A DNA stretch of 59,751 nt from positions 1-59,751 of the forward strand of contig NZ_VCHY01000028.1 in the NCBI RefSeq assembly GCF_005877885.1, given 5' to 3'. This DNA comes from Labilibacter sediminis (GTDB lineage: Bacteria; Bacteroidota; Bacteroidia; Bacteroidales; Marinilabiliaceae). This document shows, one piece after another, positions 8,788-17,185 of this stretch. The first letter of the stretch is position 1, and each line of letters starts with the position of its first letter. The translations under genes and the position numbers were made by a program. The notes under the pieces were generated by a model. It was not told the origin of the DNA, made no database searches, and worked only from the letters and a program-made list of their open reading frames with translations.

Positions 8788-9672
8788 ATGCTTTTAGAAC
8801 GTTATATACTTTTTACTTGCTTTTTATTATTAAGTTTTAGTCTGACTTTTGGTCAGCAAGGCAATCTATTAGAGGAGCTAAGCACAAGTAAGAAGAATGT
8901 GACTTCTCAGGATTTATCTCATTTTAAGAGTTCAAGAGTAATTCTGGGGCCTTCAACAATCCAAATTGATTCAAAAGACCTGCAGTTTAGAATTTCACAC
9001 CTATTTGGATCGGTAACTGATGGCATTGAAGAATTGTATGGTTTAGACCAGATATATAATGTTGATATTGCATTGGATTATGGGTTTAAAGATTGGTTAT
9101 CAATTGGATTAGCACGTTCAAGTGATCTTAATAAGACGGTGCAGTCAAATGTTAAATTGACAGTGTTTCAGCAAACATATTCCGGTTCTGATATTTCCTT
9201 ATCCTATCAGGGAGGTTTTAATATTAAGACACGAAAGTATGCCAATGAGATTGAGTTTGTTGATCGTTTAGAATATGTTCATCAATTATTAATGTCACAT
9301 AGGTTTAATAATTGATTAACATTTCAACTTGCTCCCGGTTGGGCTTATTTAAATAGAGTTCCAACAGCTGAGCATCCCAATTCAATTTGGTTTTCAGGTA
9401 TTTCCGGAAGTTATATCTTGTCACCATCTACTTCCATAAATATGGAATATAACTATGTGTTACCTACTTTTGGTAAAGATCTATACGAATTGGCAAAGAA
9501 TGCACTTTCTTTTGGAATTGATATCGAAACCGGGGGGCATGTGTTTCAAATTTTTCTATCCAATGCTACCCGTCTGCAGCCAACAGGTTATGTTGCTCAG
9601 TGGAATAATGATAATTTTTTTGATGGAGAAATCCATTTCGGATTTAGTATAATGAGGTCATTCAGCATGTAA
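8788..9672 (+). pseudogene. DUF5777-type outer-membrane beta-barrel protein, interrupted by an in-frame TGA
   Basis: The frame from ATG 8788 begins with a signal peptide (LERYILFTCFLLLSFSLTFGQ) and is broken by TGA at 9313-9315. The same frame then continues without a shift to TAA... at about 9672. Residues on both sides fit one beta-barrel protein: RISHLFGSV, LDQIYNVDIALDYGF and the LLMSHRFNN before the stop, LTFQLAPGWAYLNRVP after it. An Arg (CGA) codon changed to TGA would explain the break. Upstream in-frame ATG 8749 is less likely because the signal peptide starts at 8788. It lies between the haem lipoprotein and YceI. Family assignment is from memory of DUF5777 patterns. Confidence 0.7.
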
Positions 9673-9741
9673 GTGGAAGTTGGTACTAGTTATATTCTAT
9701 TTTAAACTAATGGTGTCTAAGGTGTTTTAAATTAATGACTT

Positions 9742-10296
9742 ATGAATAGGATTGCAGTAGTTTGCTTCATGTTAACCATGCCATTTTTGCAAAAAATATG
9801 CTTATCACAGGATAAATATAAGGCTGAGGGAGGTTTTATTTCATTTTACTCATCTGCTCCGTTGGAAGATATTTATGCCGAGAATAACAGAGTAAAAAGT
9901 CTCATCGATCTATCTACAAATGAATTAGCATTTATAGTGGAAATTAGTGATTTTAAGTTTAAGAAATCATTGATGCAGACGCATTATAACGAAAAATATA
10001 TGGAATCTCATAAGTTTCCTCAGGCTTCTTTTTCCGGCTTGATCGAATCGTCTTCAGGAATTAAGGAAATGGGGCAACACACAGTAATAGTTAAAGGTGA
10101 TATTGTAATTCATGGGGTTAAGAATACAATTGAAGTAGTTGCAGTGCTATATAACCATGGTGATTCGATTTCAGCAAATTCAAAATTTAACATCAGGTTA
10201 GATGATTTTGATATTAAAATACCAAAATTGTTGATTAAGAATATAGCAGAGGAAGTACTGGTAAAAGTTAGGGTGGATTATAAACTGGTGGAATAA
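9742..10296 (+). CDS. YceI-family periplasmic protein
   Basis: This 184-residue protein has an N-terminal signal peptide and the YceI lipocalin-like beta-barrel pattern: an early AEGGFISFYSSAPLEDIYA strand pair, FKKSLMQTHYNEKYMESHKFP, and IVIHGVKNTIEV. YceI proteins bind long isoprenoid-like lipids and are exported. Third gene of the haem lipoprotein/DUF5777 set, 69 bases after the DUF5777 frame. Length is normal and the domain looks intact. Confidence 0.88.
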   Translation: MNRIAVVCFMLTMPFLQKICLSQDKYKAEGGFISFYSSAPLEDIYAENNRVKSLIDLSTNELAFIVEISDFKFKKSLMQTHYNEKYMESHKFPQASFSGLIESSSGIKEMGQHTVIVKGDIVIHGVKNTIEVVAVLYNHGDSISANSKFNIRLDDFDIKIPKLLIKNIAEEVLVKVRVDYKLVE

Positions 10297-10505
10297 TTTG
10301 ATAATCGTTTTTCATAATTTACCAGTTAATAATGTAATTGTAGTTTTCTCACATACAACTCTTCTTTGTTATCCAATAAGATTGATTTATTCCTCGTTTC
10401 TTGTAACAAACCGGAGTTAATGTTATCAATTTTGTTTTACATGATTCCAAATCAGCAATAAGCAAATGAGGTTTATTAATTACGGACAAAGATTTACCTG
10501 GAACC

Positions 10506-11867
10506 CTAGCTGCCAGTTAATTGCGAAAGCATGGCTTTTTTATGCAATTTCTGAATTCTAAAATGGAAAAGCAGGGCACAAATCCCCAGTCCAACAGGGA
10601 ATCCTAACCAAATTCCTATTTCGTTGAACCCACCTTTAAATGCCGCCCAGTAACTAAACGGAATGGCAATGCCAAAATAGGAGATAAGCGTTAATAATCC
10701 CGGAATGGTAGCATCTGCCATTCCTCTTAATATACTGGAGTATATGATTTGAAAGGCATCGAACAACTGAAAAATGACCAATACAATAATCATTTTGGAA
10801 GCCATGGCAATGACTTCCGCATCATTGGTAAATAATTGTGGCAGCCAGTTTCTTAGCAGAATAAATCCTGATGATATGATAAAAACCATGGCTATAACAA
10901 TTTGTAATGATGCATTGGAGGCTTGTCGCATTAATATGGGTACCTGACGGGCCGAAAACTGACTGATGCGTATGGTAGTACCTGCCCCAATGCCCTGGTA
11001 AAGCATAAAACCAAAGGTAGATAGACTCATAACAATCTGGTGTGCAGCTAGGCCGGTATCGCTGATCCAGCCAATCATTAGGCCGGCCACAATAAAGGCA
11101 GAAGCTTCAGAGAACATATGTAGTCCCATGGGAATACCAAGTTTAACGATATCCTTAACATGGCCAAACGTTTGTGATATGGAGATGTCGGCATTACTTT
11201 TTTGAAGTGGTTTTAAACGACGTATAAACAATATGATGCAGATAGCCATAACTAACCGCGCGGTAAGTGTTGAAATTCCGGCTCCGTTCAATCCCAAAGC
11301 AGGGGCTCCCCAGTTGCCAAATATCAACATATAATTACCTAAAATATTAATAACATTGGCTATTAAGGTTACAGCCATGGCTACCCTGGTGTTTGATAAG
11401 CCTTCTGATAGTTGCTTCCCGCTTAAGAATATCATTAAAGGAATGATGGAAAGGCTGATAATACTAAAAAACGATCTTGAATGGGGTATAATATTTTCGG
11501 GCTGTTGCATATGGGGCATGGACCAATAAAGACCATAGCATGCCAATCCCAACACAATTGCCATTAGTATGTTAGTGATAAAAGCCCCTTTTTTTAATCC
11601 TTTTAAGTTGTTAAAATCGGAGGAACCAAAGGCTTTTCCTGTTAAGGGTGTAATGGCCATTGAAAAGCCCATACCAAAAATTAAGGGTAAGGCAAAAAGG
11701 GTGTTGGCAAAGGCTGCTGCTGCCAATTCTGTTTTACCCAATTGATCAATCATCATATTGTCAACCAAGCCTACGGTTATTTGTCCCACCTGGGCAATAA
11801 TAACCGGCAAAGCAAGTTTTTGTGTTTCCACATAATGCGGACGAAACAATCGCCAATAGCGTTTCAT
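10506..11867 (-). CDS. MATE-family multidrug/metabolite efflux transporter
   Basis: This 453-residue protein has about twelve membrane helices in the two-fold MATE arrangement. Typical parts are ALPVIIAQVGQITVGLVDNM in helix 1 and TPLTGKAFGSSDF after helix 2. The mid-protein block AFIVAGLMIGWISDTGLAAHQI marks the second half. MATE proteins expel cationic compounds in exchange for H+ or Na+. Its start codon lies 13 bases from a 271-bp nested inverted-repeat element, so the promoter or leader must lie within that element. Confidence 0.9.
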   Translation of the reverse strand: MKRYWRLFRPHYVETQKLALPVIIAQVGQITVGLVDNMMIDQLGKTELAAAAFANTLFALPLIFGMGFSMAITPLTGKAFGSSDFNNLKGLKKGAFITNILMAIVLGLACYGLYWSMPHMQQPENIIPHSRSFFSIISLSIIPLMIFLSGKQLSEGLSNTRVAMAVTLIANVINILGNYMLIFGNWGAPALGLNGAGISTLTARLVMAICIILFIRRLKPLQKSNADISISQTFGHVKDIVKLGIPMGLHMFSEASAFIVAGLMIGWISDTGLAAHQIVMSLSTFGFMLYQGIGAGTTIRISQFSARQVPILMRQASNASLQIVIAMVFIISSGFILLRNWLPQLFTNDAEVIAMASKMIIVLVIFQLFDAFQIIYSSILRGMADATIPGLLTLISYFGIAIPFSYWAAFKGGFNEIGIWLGFPVGLGICALLFHFRIQKLHKKAMLSQLTGS

Positions 11868-11880
11868 ACAATAAAAAATT

Positions 11881-12151
11881 AATAACCTGAGTTCGATATA
11901 AAATTATTGGCTCAGACCGCTTATAAACATTTAGTTTCAAGAAATATTTGTGACGACATAGCGGGCTATGATTAGCAAATATGACGCAGAAAATGAATGT
12001 TTATAAGTGGTATCAGTACGCTTTTCATTAAATAATCCATTTACTGCTTTAAATTTTCTCGCCATAATTCACTATGTCTCGAAAATTTACATTGTAAATC
12101 AATCATTTAATGAAATCTGAGCTCTTTAATTTTAATCGAACTTAGGTTAAT
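11881..12151. repeat. 271-bp nested palindromic element (MITE-like or structured leader)
   Basis: Outer arms at 11881-11905 and 12128-12151 share ACCT(g/a)AGTTCGAT in inverted orientation. Inside them GCTCAG (11910-11915) pairs with CTGAGC (12117-12122). The interior holds two further imperfect hairpins: 11916-11930 with 11997-12011 (tip CATAGC-GG-GCTATG), and 12023-12044 with 12094-12115. Together they fold as a stem with two side hairpins. No transposase gene is visible. It ends 13 bases before the MATE start. Confidence 0.6.
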
Positions 12152-12424
12152 AGTTTGTAAAAAAGCCGGGCGAGACCTTGCCCTCTAATACATCTGCAAT
12201 AATCAGGGCTTGCAAAACATTGTTTTGGGCTTCAAGGTGAGAAACTCTGAATATTGGTCGACAATGTAATAGAGTCGCCAAAAGACGGCACAAAAGTAGA
12301 GGTTTATTGTGTTAACTGGCGTTAAAAAAACAGATTTAATATGAAGTGCATTGTATTCATTGATGTTGTGGATTCATTACTTCGGAGGCAGTGGCATATA
12401 GCAGATATAACCGGACATCAATAA
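12152..12424. other. intergenic region with possible gene remnant
   Basis: On the minus strand, roughly 12318 to 12152 reads as an open frame with protein-like content (for example VSHLEAQNNVLQALIIADV) but without a start codon, ending in TAA just inside the palindromic element. A 27-codon plus-strand frame starts at 12341. Neither is recognised. The region lies between the palindromic element and the repeated terminator block, and could be the debris of an insertion. Confidence 0.35.
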
Positions 12425-12547
12425 AAAGAAAATATTGAATAATGCCTGACTTATTGATATAAGTTGGCGTTTTATATTTATGATAGATTGATACTTTTAT
12501 AAAAAGGGGGGTAACAATAACTCCCGATCTAATTTAGCCCGGGAGTT
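12425..12547. terminator. double-hairpin block (copy 1), terminator of the ATP-grasp operon
   Basis: Hairpin 1 (12441-12471, AATGCC with GGCGTT) and hairpin 2 (AACTCCCG 12519-12526 with CGGGAGTT 12540-12547) occur in the same order and similar spacing at 17874-17998. The first 43 bases differ at only 2 positions. Hairpin 2 lies just after the minus-strand stop codon at 12571. Confidence 0.65.
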
Positions 12548-12570
12548 ATAAATTTATTCTTGAAGAGTAA

Positions 12571-14715
12571 TTAATTCTTTAATACCAGGGCAAGAAGTAA
12601 AGCTCTTTCAATTAAGCTGTGTCTGATAATTCTTTCGTTATCAGAAGGCAAATATTCGCCAACAGGACCAAGGCCATCAATGATTGGCATATCTTTATTG
12701 ATATGGCAAATATCAGCAGAGCTCCAGCGGTGTTCCTCTGTAATACGCACATCAATTTTTTTTGCTAACTCACAAATGCTGTTGTAAAATTGTTTTGATT
12801 TGGTTGAAACAGACATTGCTGGCCTTTTTAAACCACCTTCAATTTTTACCTGGTATATTTTACTTCGTTTTTGTGCAGCCAAAATTTTCTTAATTTTTTT
12901 CTCTATTTCGTCGAGTACTTCCGGAGAGTTATATCTAATACTAATACCGGCAGAACCATAAGCAGTCATCTTAAATATATTGCTCTTAAACTCTATATTA
13001 TAGGGTGCGATGATATTTTGGCTGTCATTATGAGATATATCGGTTATGGAAGCCAGGGTCTTATTAAAATTCATGGCGGTAGCTGAAACATGCTCCGGAT
13101 TGTCCTTTTTAATCAATTTTGTTTCCAGGCGATACAGGGCAGATCCGGAGCGAGATAAAATAAGTCCACCGCTTTTTGAAGAACCGCTTAATGATATAAC
13201 AGCTTTAGCTTTCTCTGTCTTTTGTTGAATAATTGACTTTGAATATCTTCCATCAATAGTAGAGTCTGTTACCAAAAGGATTCCAATATTTAGTTTTCTG
13301 ATGCTTCTCGAAAACTTTAATGCCTGAAGTGCTGAAATTAATATGGCAATACCTCCTTTATTTTCCCAGATACCTGTGCCTTCAAGGTATTGCTCCTGCT
13401 CATTATAATTCTCGTGTTGTGCAAGTTTAATACGATTATCCAATGGTTGAATGATTAAATAATCTACATCTCTGTTGAATGAGTTAGAAAAGTAAAGAAT
13501 ATTACCCACCTCAAGTTGTGGATAAACTTCCTGTGTAAACCCTAATTGACTTAGTTCTGCACTTATTAACCCGGAGCAATAATTAACTCCTTCCACATTT
13601 CTAACATAGGTATCAGTATCCACTAATTGTTTTAAAAATTTCTCAGTACGCTGCTGCCTTGTTTTAATAAAAGTCCGCATACGAGCTACAGGATTGGTTT
13701 TGGCAACAGGTTTTGCTGTTTCTGATTGAGGCAGGGTATTGGTAAAATAACGTACAGAGGCCACATCCAGCATCTTATTAACGAGGGCTTCAAAGTTATA
13801 TCCGGCAACTTTAGCAGCAGTTGGATAAGAGCCCGATTCTCCCAGACTTGCCATTGAGTTAATTTCCAGTAAGTATATATTATCGTCTTCATCCAACCTG
13901 ATATCAACACGGGCAAAATCTCGTAGATTTAATGCTTTAAAAGCTTCAATACTAATTCTTTGCATTTTTGCTGTCAATTCATCTGAGATATGTGCAGGGC
14001 AAACTTTCTTTTTAGGTTTATGTTGTTTATCGTCTACGGTTTGAATGGCATCAGGATCACCCTCTAAATCAATTTCAAGTACAGGAAATGATTCAACCTG
14101 TGAGTTGCCTATTAATCCTACACAAAACTCTCTGCCGCGAATAAATTGTTCCACTAAGGCTTGTTGCCCGAATTCTGCAACAATAAAATGAACAGCTTCT
14201 CTTAAATCCTCCTGGTTATAAACCACCTTTAACCCGAATGAAACACTTTCCATTTTAGGTTTTACAATCACAGGAAATTTAACCGATGACATGTCTTCAT
14301 CATGACTGTTAAATACCCAAAAATCGGGAGTTGGCAGTCCGTTGTTTTTCCAGATGATTTTGGTAAGCACTTTATCCAGCGCAAGTGCATGGCCTGATGG
14401 GGATGAACCTACATAAGGCAATCCAAGCATTTCAAGCATACTGGGGATGTGGGTATAGCGAGATTCCCCCTGGATACCATATGCCATATTAAATATCATA
14501 CCCATTTGCTCCCCTTCGTTCACCCTGGGCATAAAATTTTCCAGACGTTCAATAATTTGCTTATTGCCATCTAATATAGCCACGTTATGGCCGGCTTTTT
14601 CAAGACTTTCCGCTACTTTTTTAACAGTTAGTTCATTGTAGAACTCCTTGTTTTGCATACCAAAAGTGTTAATAACACCACTGATATCCTTGTTGTAAAT
14701 TAAAGCAACTTTCAT
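12571..14715 (-). CDS. D-Ala-D-Ala ligase-like ATP-grasp fused to an M20-like pseudopeptidase domain
   Basis: This 714-residue protein has two parts. Residues 1 to about 315 match the Ddl ATP-grasp fold (KVALIYNKD start, GLPYVGSSPSGHALALDK, EQFIRGREFCVGL, LLEINSMASLG). Residues from about 345 on match M20/CPG2 peptidases, with a good C-terminal IIDGLGPVGEYLPSDNE. By eye the metal ligands are mostly replaced: His to Gln (IIQPLDN), Asp to Glu (GIWENKGG), Glu-Glu to Ser-Thr (VTDSTID) and the last His to Pro. The ligase part should join a carboxylate to an amine; the second domain may only bind peptides. Last gene of an operon with MscS and an amidotransferase. Confidence 0.82.
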   Translation of the reverse strand: MKVALIYNKDISGVINTFGMQNKEFYNELTVKKVAESLEKAGHNVAILDGNKQIIERLENFMPRVNEGEQMGMIFNMAYGIQGESRYTHIPSMLEMLGLPYVGSSPSGHALALDKVLTKIIWKNNGLPTPDFWVFNSHDEDMSSVKFPVIVKPKMESVSFGLKVVYNQEDLREAVHFIVAEFGQQALVEQFIRGREFCVGLIGNSQVESFPVLEIDLEGDPDAIQTVDDKQHKPKKKVCPAHISDELTAKMQRISIEAFKALNLRDFARVDIRLDEDDNIYLLEINSMASLGESGSYPTAAKVAGYNFEALVNKMLDVASVRYFTNTLPQSETAKPVAKTNPVARMRTFIKTRQQRTEKFLKQLVDTDTYVRNVEGVNYCSGLISAELSQLGFTQEVYPQLEVGNILYFSNSFNRDVDYLIIQPLDNRIKLAQHENYNEQEQYLEGTGIWENKGGIAILISALQALKFSRSIRKLNIGILLVTDSTIDGRYSKSIIQQKTEKAKAVISLSGSSKSGGLILSRSGSALYRLETKLIKKDNPEHVSATAMNFNKTLASITDISHNDSQNIIAPYNIEFKSNIFKMTAYGSAGISIRYNSPEVLDEIEKKIKKILAAQKRSKIYQVKIEGGLKRPAMSVSTKSKQFYNSICELAKKIDVRITEEHRWSSADICHINKDMPIIDGLGPVGEYLPSDNERIIRHSLIERALLLALVLKN

Positions 14716-14749
14716 TTAGTTTTCTAATAAAAAAAATCTGTGTTAATTA

Positions 14750-15571
14750 CTATTTTTGAATTATGGTTCTGTGAGGATAAGGTATTTCAACCCCCTCTCT
14801 ATCAAATCGTTTTTTTACTGACTCATTCATATCACAGTTTAAAACAAATGCATCATCATTGTTTTTTGCCCATATGTAGGCACGAATGGTAACTGAATAT
14901 TCACCAAGGCGAATGACACGGATAATAACAATCGGCTTGCCTTCCTTTTTTTCATCTTCAGATCGATTATCATAAACCAAAGGGTGTTTGACAGCTTCTT
15001 CATAAATTATCTGCTTTGCTAAATCAATATCAGATTCGTAGCTAATATTGAATTCAACAAATTTCTTAACCTTTTCTTCAATGATATTACTGTTGACAAT
15101 AGTTTCTTCGCTGATGATAGAATTAGGAATGATAATCCTCCTGTTCTCGTAATTTCGGATGATGGTATGACGTAAAGTAATTTCTTCAACCACACCTTTA
15201 TTTATATTACCTATTTCAATTATATCAGTTACCCTAAAAGGTCGAAACAGCAAAATGAAAATACCACTAATGATATTGCTGAAAGCTTTTTGAGATGCAA
15301 AACCAATAATGGCTGCCAAAACTCCGGCCCCGGCAAAAAGTGCCTTACTTACTGTTTTTAGGGATGGTGTAATATAAAATACTGCAATTAATCCTGCGGT
15401 ATATATGATAAAGGTTATAGAGTTTTTTAGAAACGAAAAATTTGTTGGGTCTACATTAACCTTAAATGATTTCCTTTTAATAAATAGTCCCATTAGTTTT
15501 CTGATAACAAATGAAACTAGGTATACAGAAACAATAATAATTGAAACCTTAAGCCAATATTGCCATTCCAT
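14750..15571 (-). CDS. MscS-type mechanosensitive ion channel
   Basis: This 273-residue protein has three N-terminal membrane helices. The pore-lining helix has the MscS pattern of alternating Gly and Ala (AGAGVLAAIIGFASQKAFSN), followed by the FRPFRVTDIIEI beta-domain and a cytoplasmic alpha/beta domain. MscS channels release solutes on osmotic downshock. The start is one base after the stop of the amidotransferase gene and the stop is 34 bases before the ATP-grasp gene, so the three are almost certainly co-transcribed. It may serve a specific role with these enzymes rather than general osmoprotection (inference). Confidence 0.9.
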   Translation of the reverse strand: MEWQYWLKVSIIIVSVYLVSFVIRKLMGLFIKRKSFKVNVDPTNFSFLKNSITFIIYTAGLIAVFYITPSLKTVSKALFAGAGVLAAIIGFASQKAFSNIISGIFILLFRPFRVTDIIEIGNINKGVVEEITLRHTIIRNYENRRIIIPNSIISEETIVNSNIIEEKVKKFVEFNISYESDIDLAKQIIYEEAVKHPLVYDNRSEDEKKEGKPIVIIRVIRLGEYSVTIRAYIWAKNNDDAFVLNCDMNESVKKRFDREGVEIPYPHRTIIQK

Positions 15572-15572
15572 T

Positions 15573-16148
15573 TTAAATGATATTACAAATTTTTAAAAAA
15601 TTCTTAACCATCAACATACCGTCTGCTCCAGATACTTCCGGATGTGATTGAAATCCGTAGATAGGTTTCTCTTTATGTTTTATGATTTCGTAGGTACAAG
15701 TTTCAGATGTTGCCAGGTTTTCAAATTCAGCCGGTAATTCTGCTACATAAAAAGCATGCCGTTTTAGTAGTGAAATTTCTGTTTTATTAAGCCCTTTAAA
15801 GATTGGATCCTCTGGCTTTATAACGGTAATAGTTTCTTTTTTACCGTTGTATTCAGCTAGTTTTTTTATGCGCCCCCGGTAGTTTACCGCAATAATTTCA
15901 TGCCCTAAGCAAAAGCCTAGTACCGGCACATCGAAATTCATTAATGCTACAAAGTTAGATGTGAGATTTAAGGGTTCATATGGATTCCCTTTGCCTCCGG
16001 ATAAGATGATTCCCTTTATCTCAGTTTTGGCTGATAAGGTTATAGGCTGATTATGGTCGAAAAATACATAATCAAAATCCTGCTCTGAAAGAAATTGCCT
16101 CTTGAATTTCTTAATAAAAGCACTTTGGTTATCAATGACTAACAACAT
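15573..16148 (-). CDS. class I glutamine amidotransferase-like protein (GMP synthase GATase type)
   Basis: This 191-residue protein is a stand-alone class I GATase domain resembling GuaA's N-terminal part. It has the catalytic nucleophile Cys in LGFCLGHE and the His-Glu pair in FQSHPEVSG, plus the early ILSGGKGNP glycine strip. Such domains release ammonia from glutamine for a partner enzyme or hydrolyse gamma-glutamyl bonds. No synthetase half is fused. As the first gene of the operon with MscS and an ATP-grasp ligase, it could feed ammonia to, or trim products of, that ligase (inference). Confidence 0.85.
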   Translation of the reverse strand: MLLVIDNQSAFIKKFKRQFLSEQDFDYVFFDHNQPITLSAKTEIKGIILSGGKGNPYEPLNLTSNFVALMNFDVPVLGFCLGHEIIAVNYRGRIKKLAEYNGKKETITVIKPEDPIFKGLNKTEISLLKRHAFYVAELPAEFENLATSETCTYEIIKHKEKPIYGFQSHPEVSGADGMLMVKNFLKICNII

Positions 16149-16548
16149 CTCGCAAAATACACGCCACAGCTAGAATAACAATAAAAATATCGTCTGTAAT
16201 ATACGGCAAAAATAAATACAAAGTGAAGTGCATTTATTAAATGTTAAGGAAATTGTTGACACTTCTATTTCTTGCTAAATAGAGTTAGTTTGTTCATATA
16301 GATATCATATTTTCATAAGCACGCAAGGTGTATAAGTAAGAGCAGGTGACATAGTGTATATCAAGTTTTGGTAGTTCGTGTAAAATTATAATCTGACAGG
16401 TAGGAGTCATGTAATCTGCCACGAGTTCCTACTAAATAATATGTTTCCTTTCCTGTTGTCCTCGTAAAACATTAACCTTCATTTGTATAATTCAAATGGA
16501 GGTTTTTTTATAATCTGAATCGTCCCTAAATAAAGTAAAAAACATTCT
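16149..16548. other. intergenic region with a terminator but no visible gene
   Basis: No open frame of note. It holds a strong plus-strand terminator (16474-16509) with no recognised plus-strand gene before it, and an inverted repeat GTAGGA (16400-16405)/TCCTAC (16427-16432). A small untranslated RNA is possible. Confidence 0.4.
16474..16509 (+). terminator. rho-independent terminator without an obvious upstream gene
   Basis: AACCTTCATTTG (16474-16485) pairs with CAAATGGAGGTT (16493-16504), 11 of 12 Watson-Crick, loop TATAATT, then a T-run to 16509. Confidence 0.75.
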
Positions 16549-16774
16549 GGTAGGCCTATTATATGATCTGGTAGGTTTGGTAACCATGTTGGTAGCTTCT
16601 TCTGCCACATCGGTAGCTTTGATTACCTATTCGGTAGGTTTGCTAACCTATCTGGTAGGTTTATCAACCGCTTCGGTAGGTTCAAAATCCTCTCTGGTAG
16701 ATTTAGTTACCCCTCTGGTAGCTATTTTTACCTCTCTGGTAGCTTCTATAACCAGTCTGGTAGCTTTAAAAACC
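16549..16774. repeat. eleven-unit tandem array with exact 21-bp phasing (GGTAG...ACC)
   Basis: GGTAG starts at 16549, 16570, 16591, 16612, 16633, 16654, 16675, 16696, 16717, 16738 and 16759, always 21 bases apart. Units read roughly GGTAGSTTTnnTnACC plus a 5-base spacer. Ten of eleven have CC at positions 15-16 and eight have ACC, so most units are GGT/ACC inverted repeats. Spacers and middles vary, so selection or copying keeps the ends and the period. Two helical turns per unit place all sites on one DNA face. Confidence 0.9.
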
Positions 16775-17185
16775 AAATATATAAGCCATATAGAGAGGTG
16801 TTTAAAATGTTGAGACTGAATAATTAATGGAGCAGGAGTTTATTGGCAGGGTAGAGGCTGGTAGTTAAGCTGTTTAGTAACTATATTGAAAATATACAAA
16901 GATATTGACAATGTATTTGCAGGTGTTTATATGTTTTAATGTGCTATATCAAATTATATTGGCATAAAAATTAAACATATAAGAGTGTTGTATATCAGTG
17001 AAATGTCTGCTTTGTGTGTTTTATAGGATGGAGTGATGATTTTAAGATAATAAGTAATGAATATTATTGATATATGAAAATAATTAATATTTTTATGGTT
17101 AATATATTCGATAGTATTAGAATATTGTAATGATCATACGATCGAGCGTATTTATTTTATTAATCATCATTTAATCCTAATTAAA
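16775..17185. other. intergenic leader between the phased array and the unknown gene
   Basis: About 410 very AT-rich bases with no convincing gene. A small inverted repeat, ATACG/CGTAT, sits at about 17127-17142. No clear TAnnTTTG promoter was found. Confidence 0.4.

Noticed and set aside
9313-9315. TGA read as selenocysteine
   Set aside because: No selenocysteine genes or clear downstream SECIS were seen, and the family is not a redox enzyme. A nonsense change fits better.
12341-12424. 27-codon plus-strand frame before the double-hairpin block
   Set aside because: Too short and without similarity; noted only as possible debris.
16549-16774. CRISPR array
   Set aside because: Units are 21 bp with only 7-8 conserved bases and variable middles; there are no 25-40 bp repeats, no unique spacers of normal length and no cas genes.
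16577-16813. 78-codon open frame spanning the 21-bp array
   Set aside because: A 21-bp period keeps any frame open by repetition and yields a hydrophobic seven-residue repeat. It starts inside the second unit and has no RBS or promoter, so the DNA repeat is the real feature.
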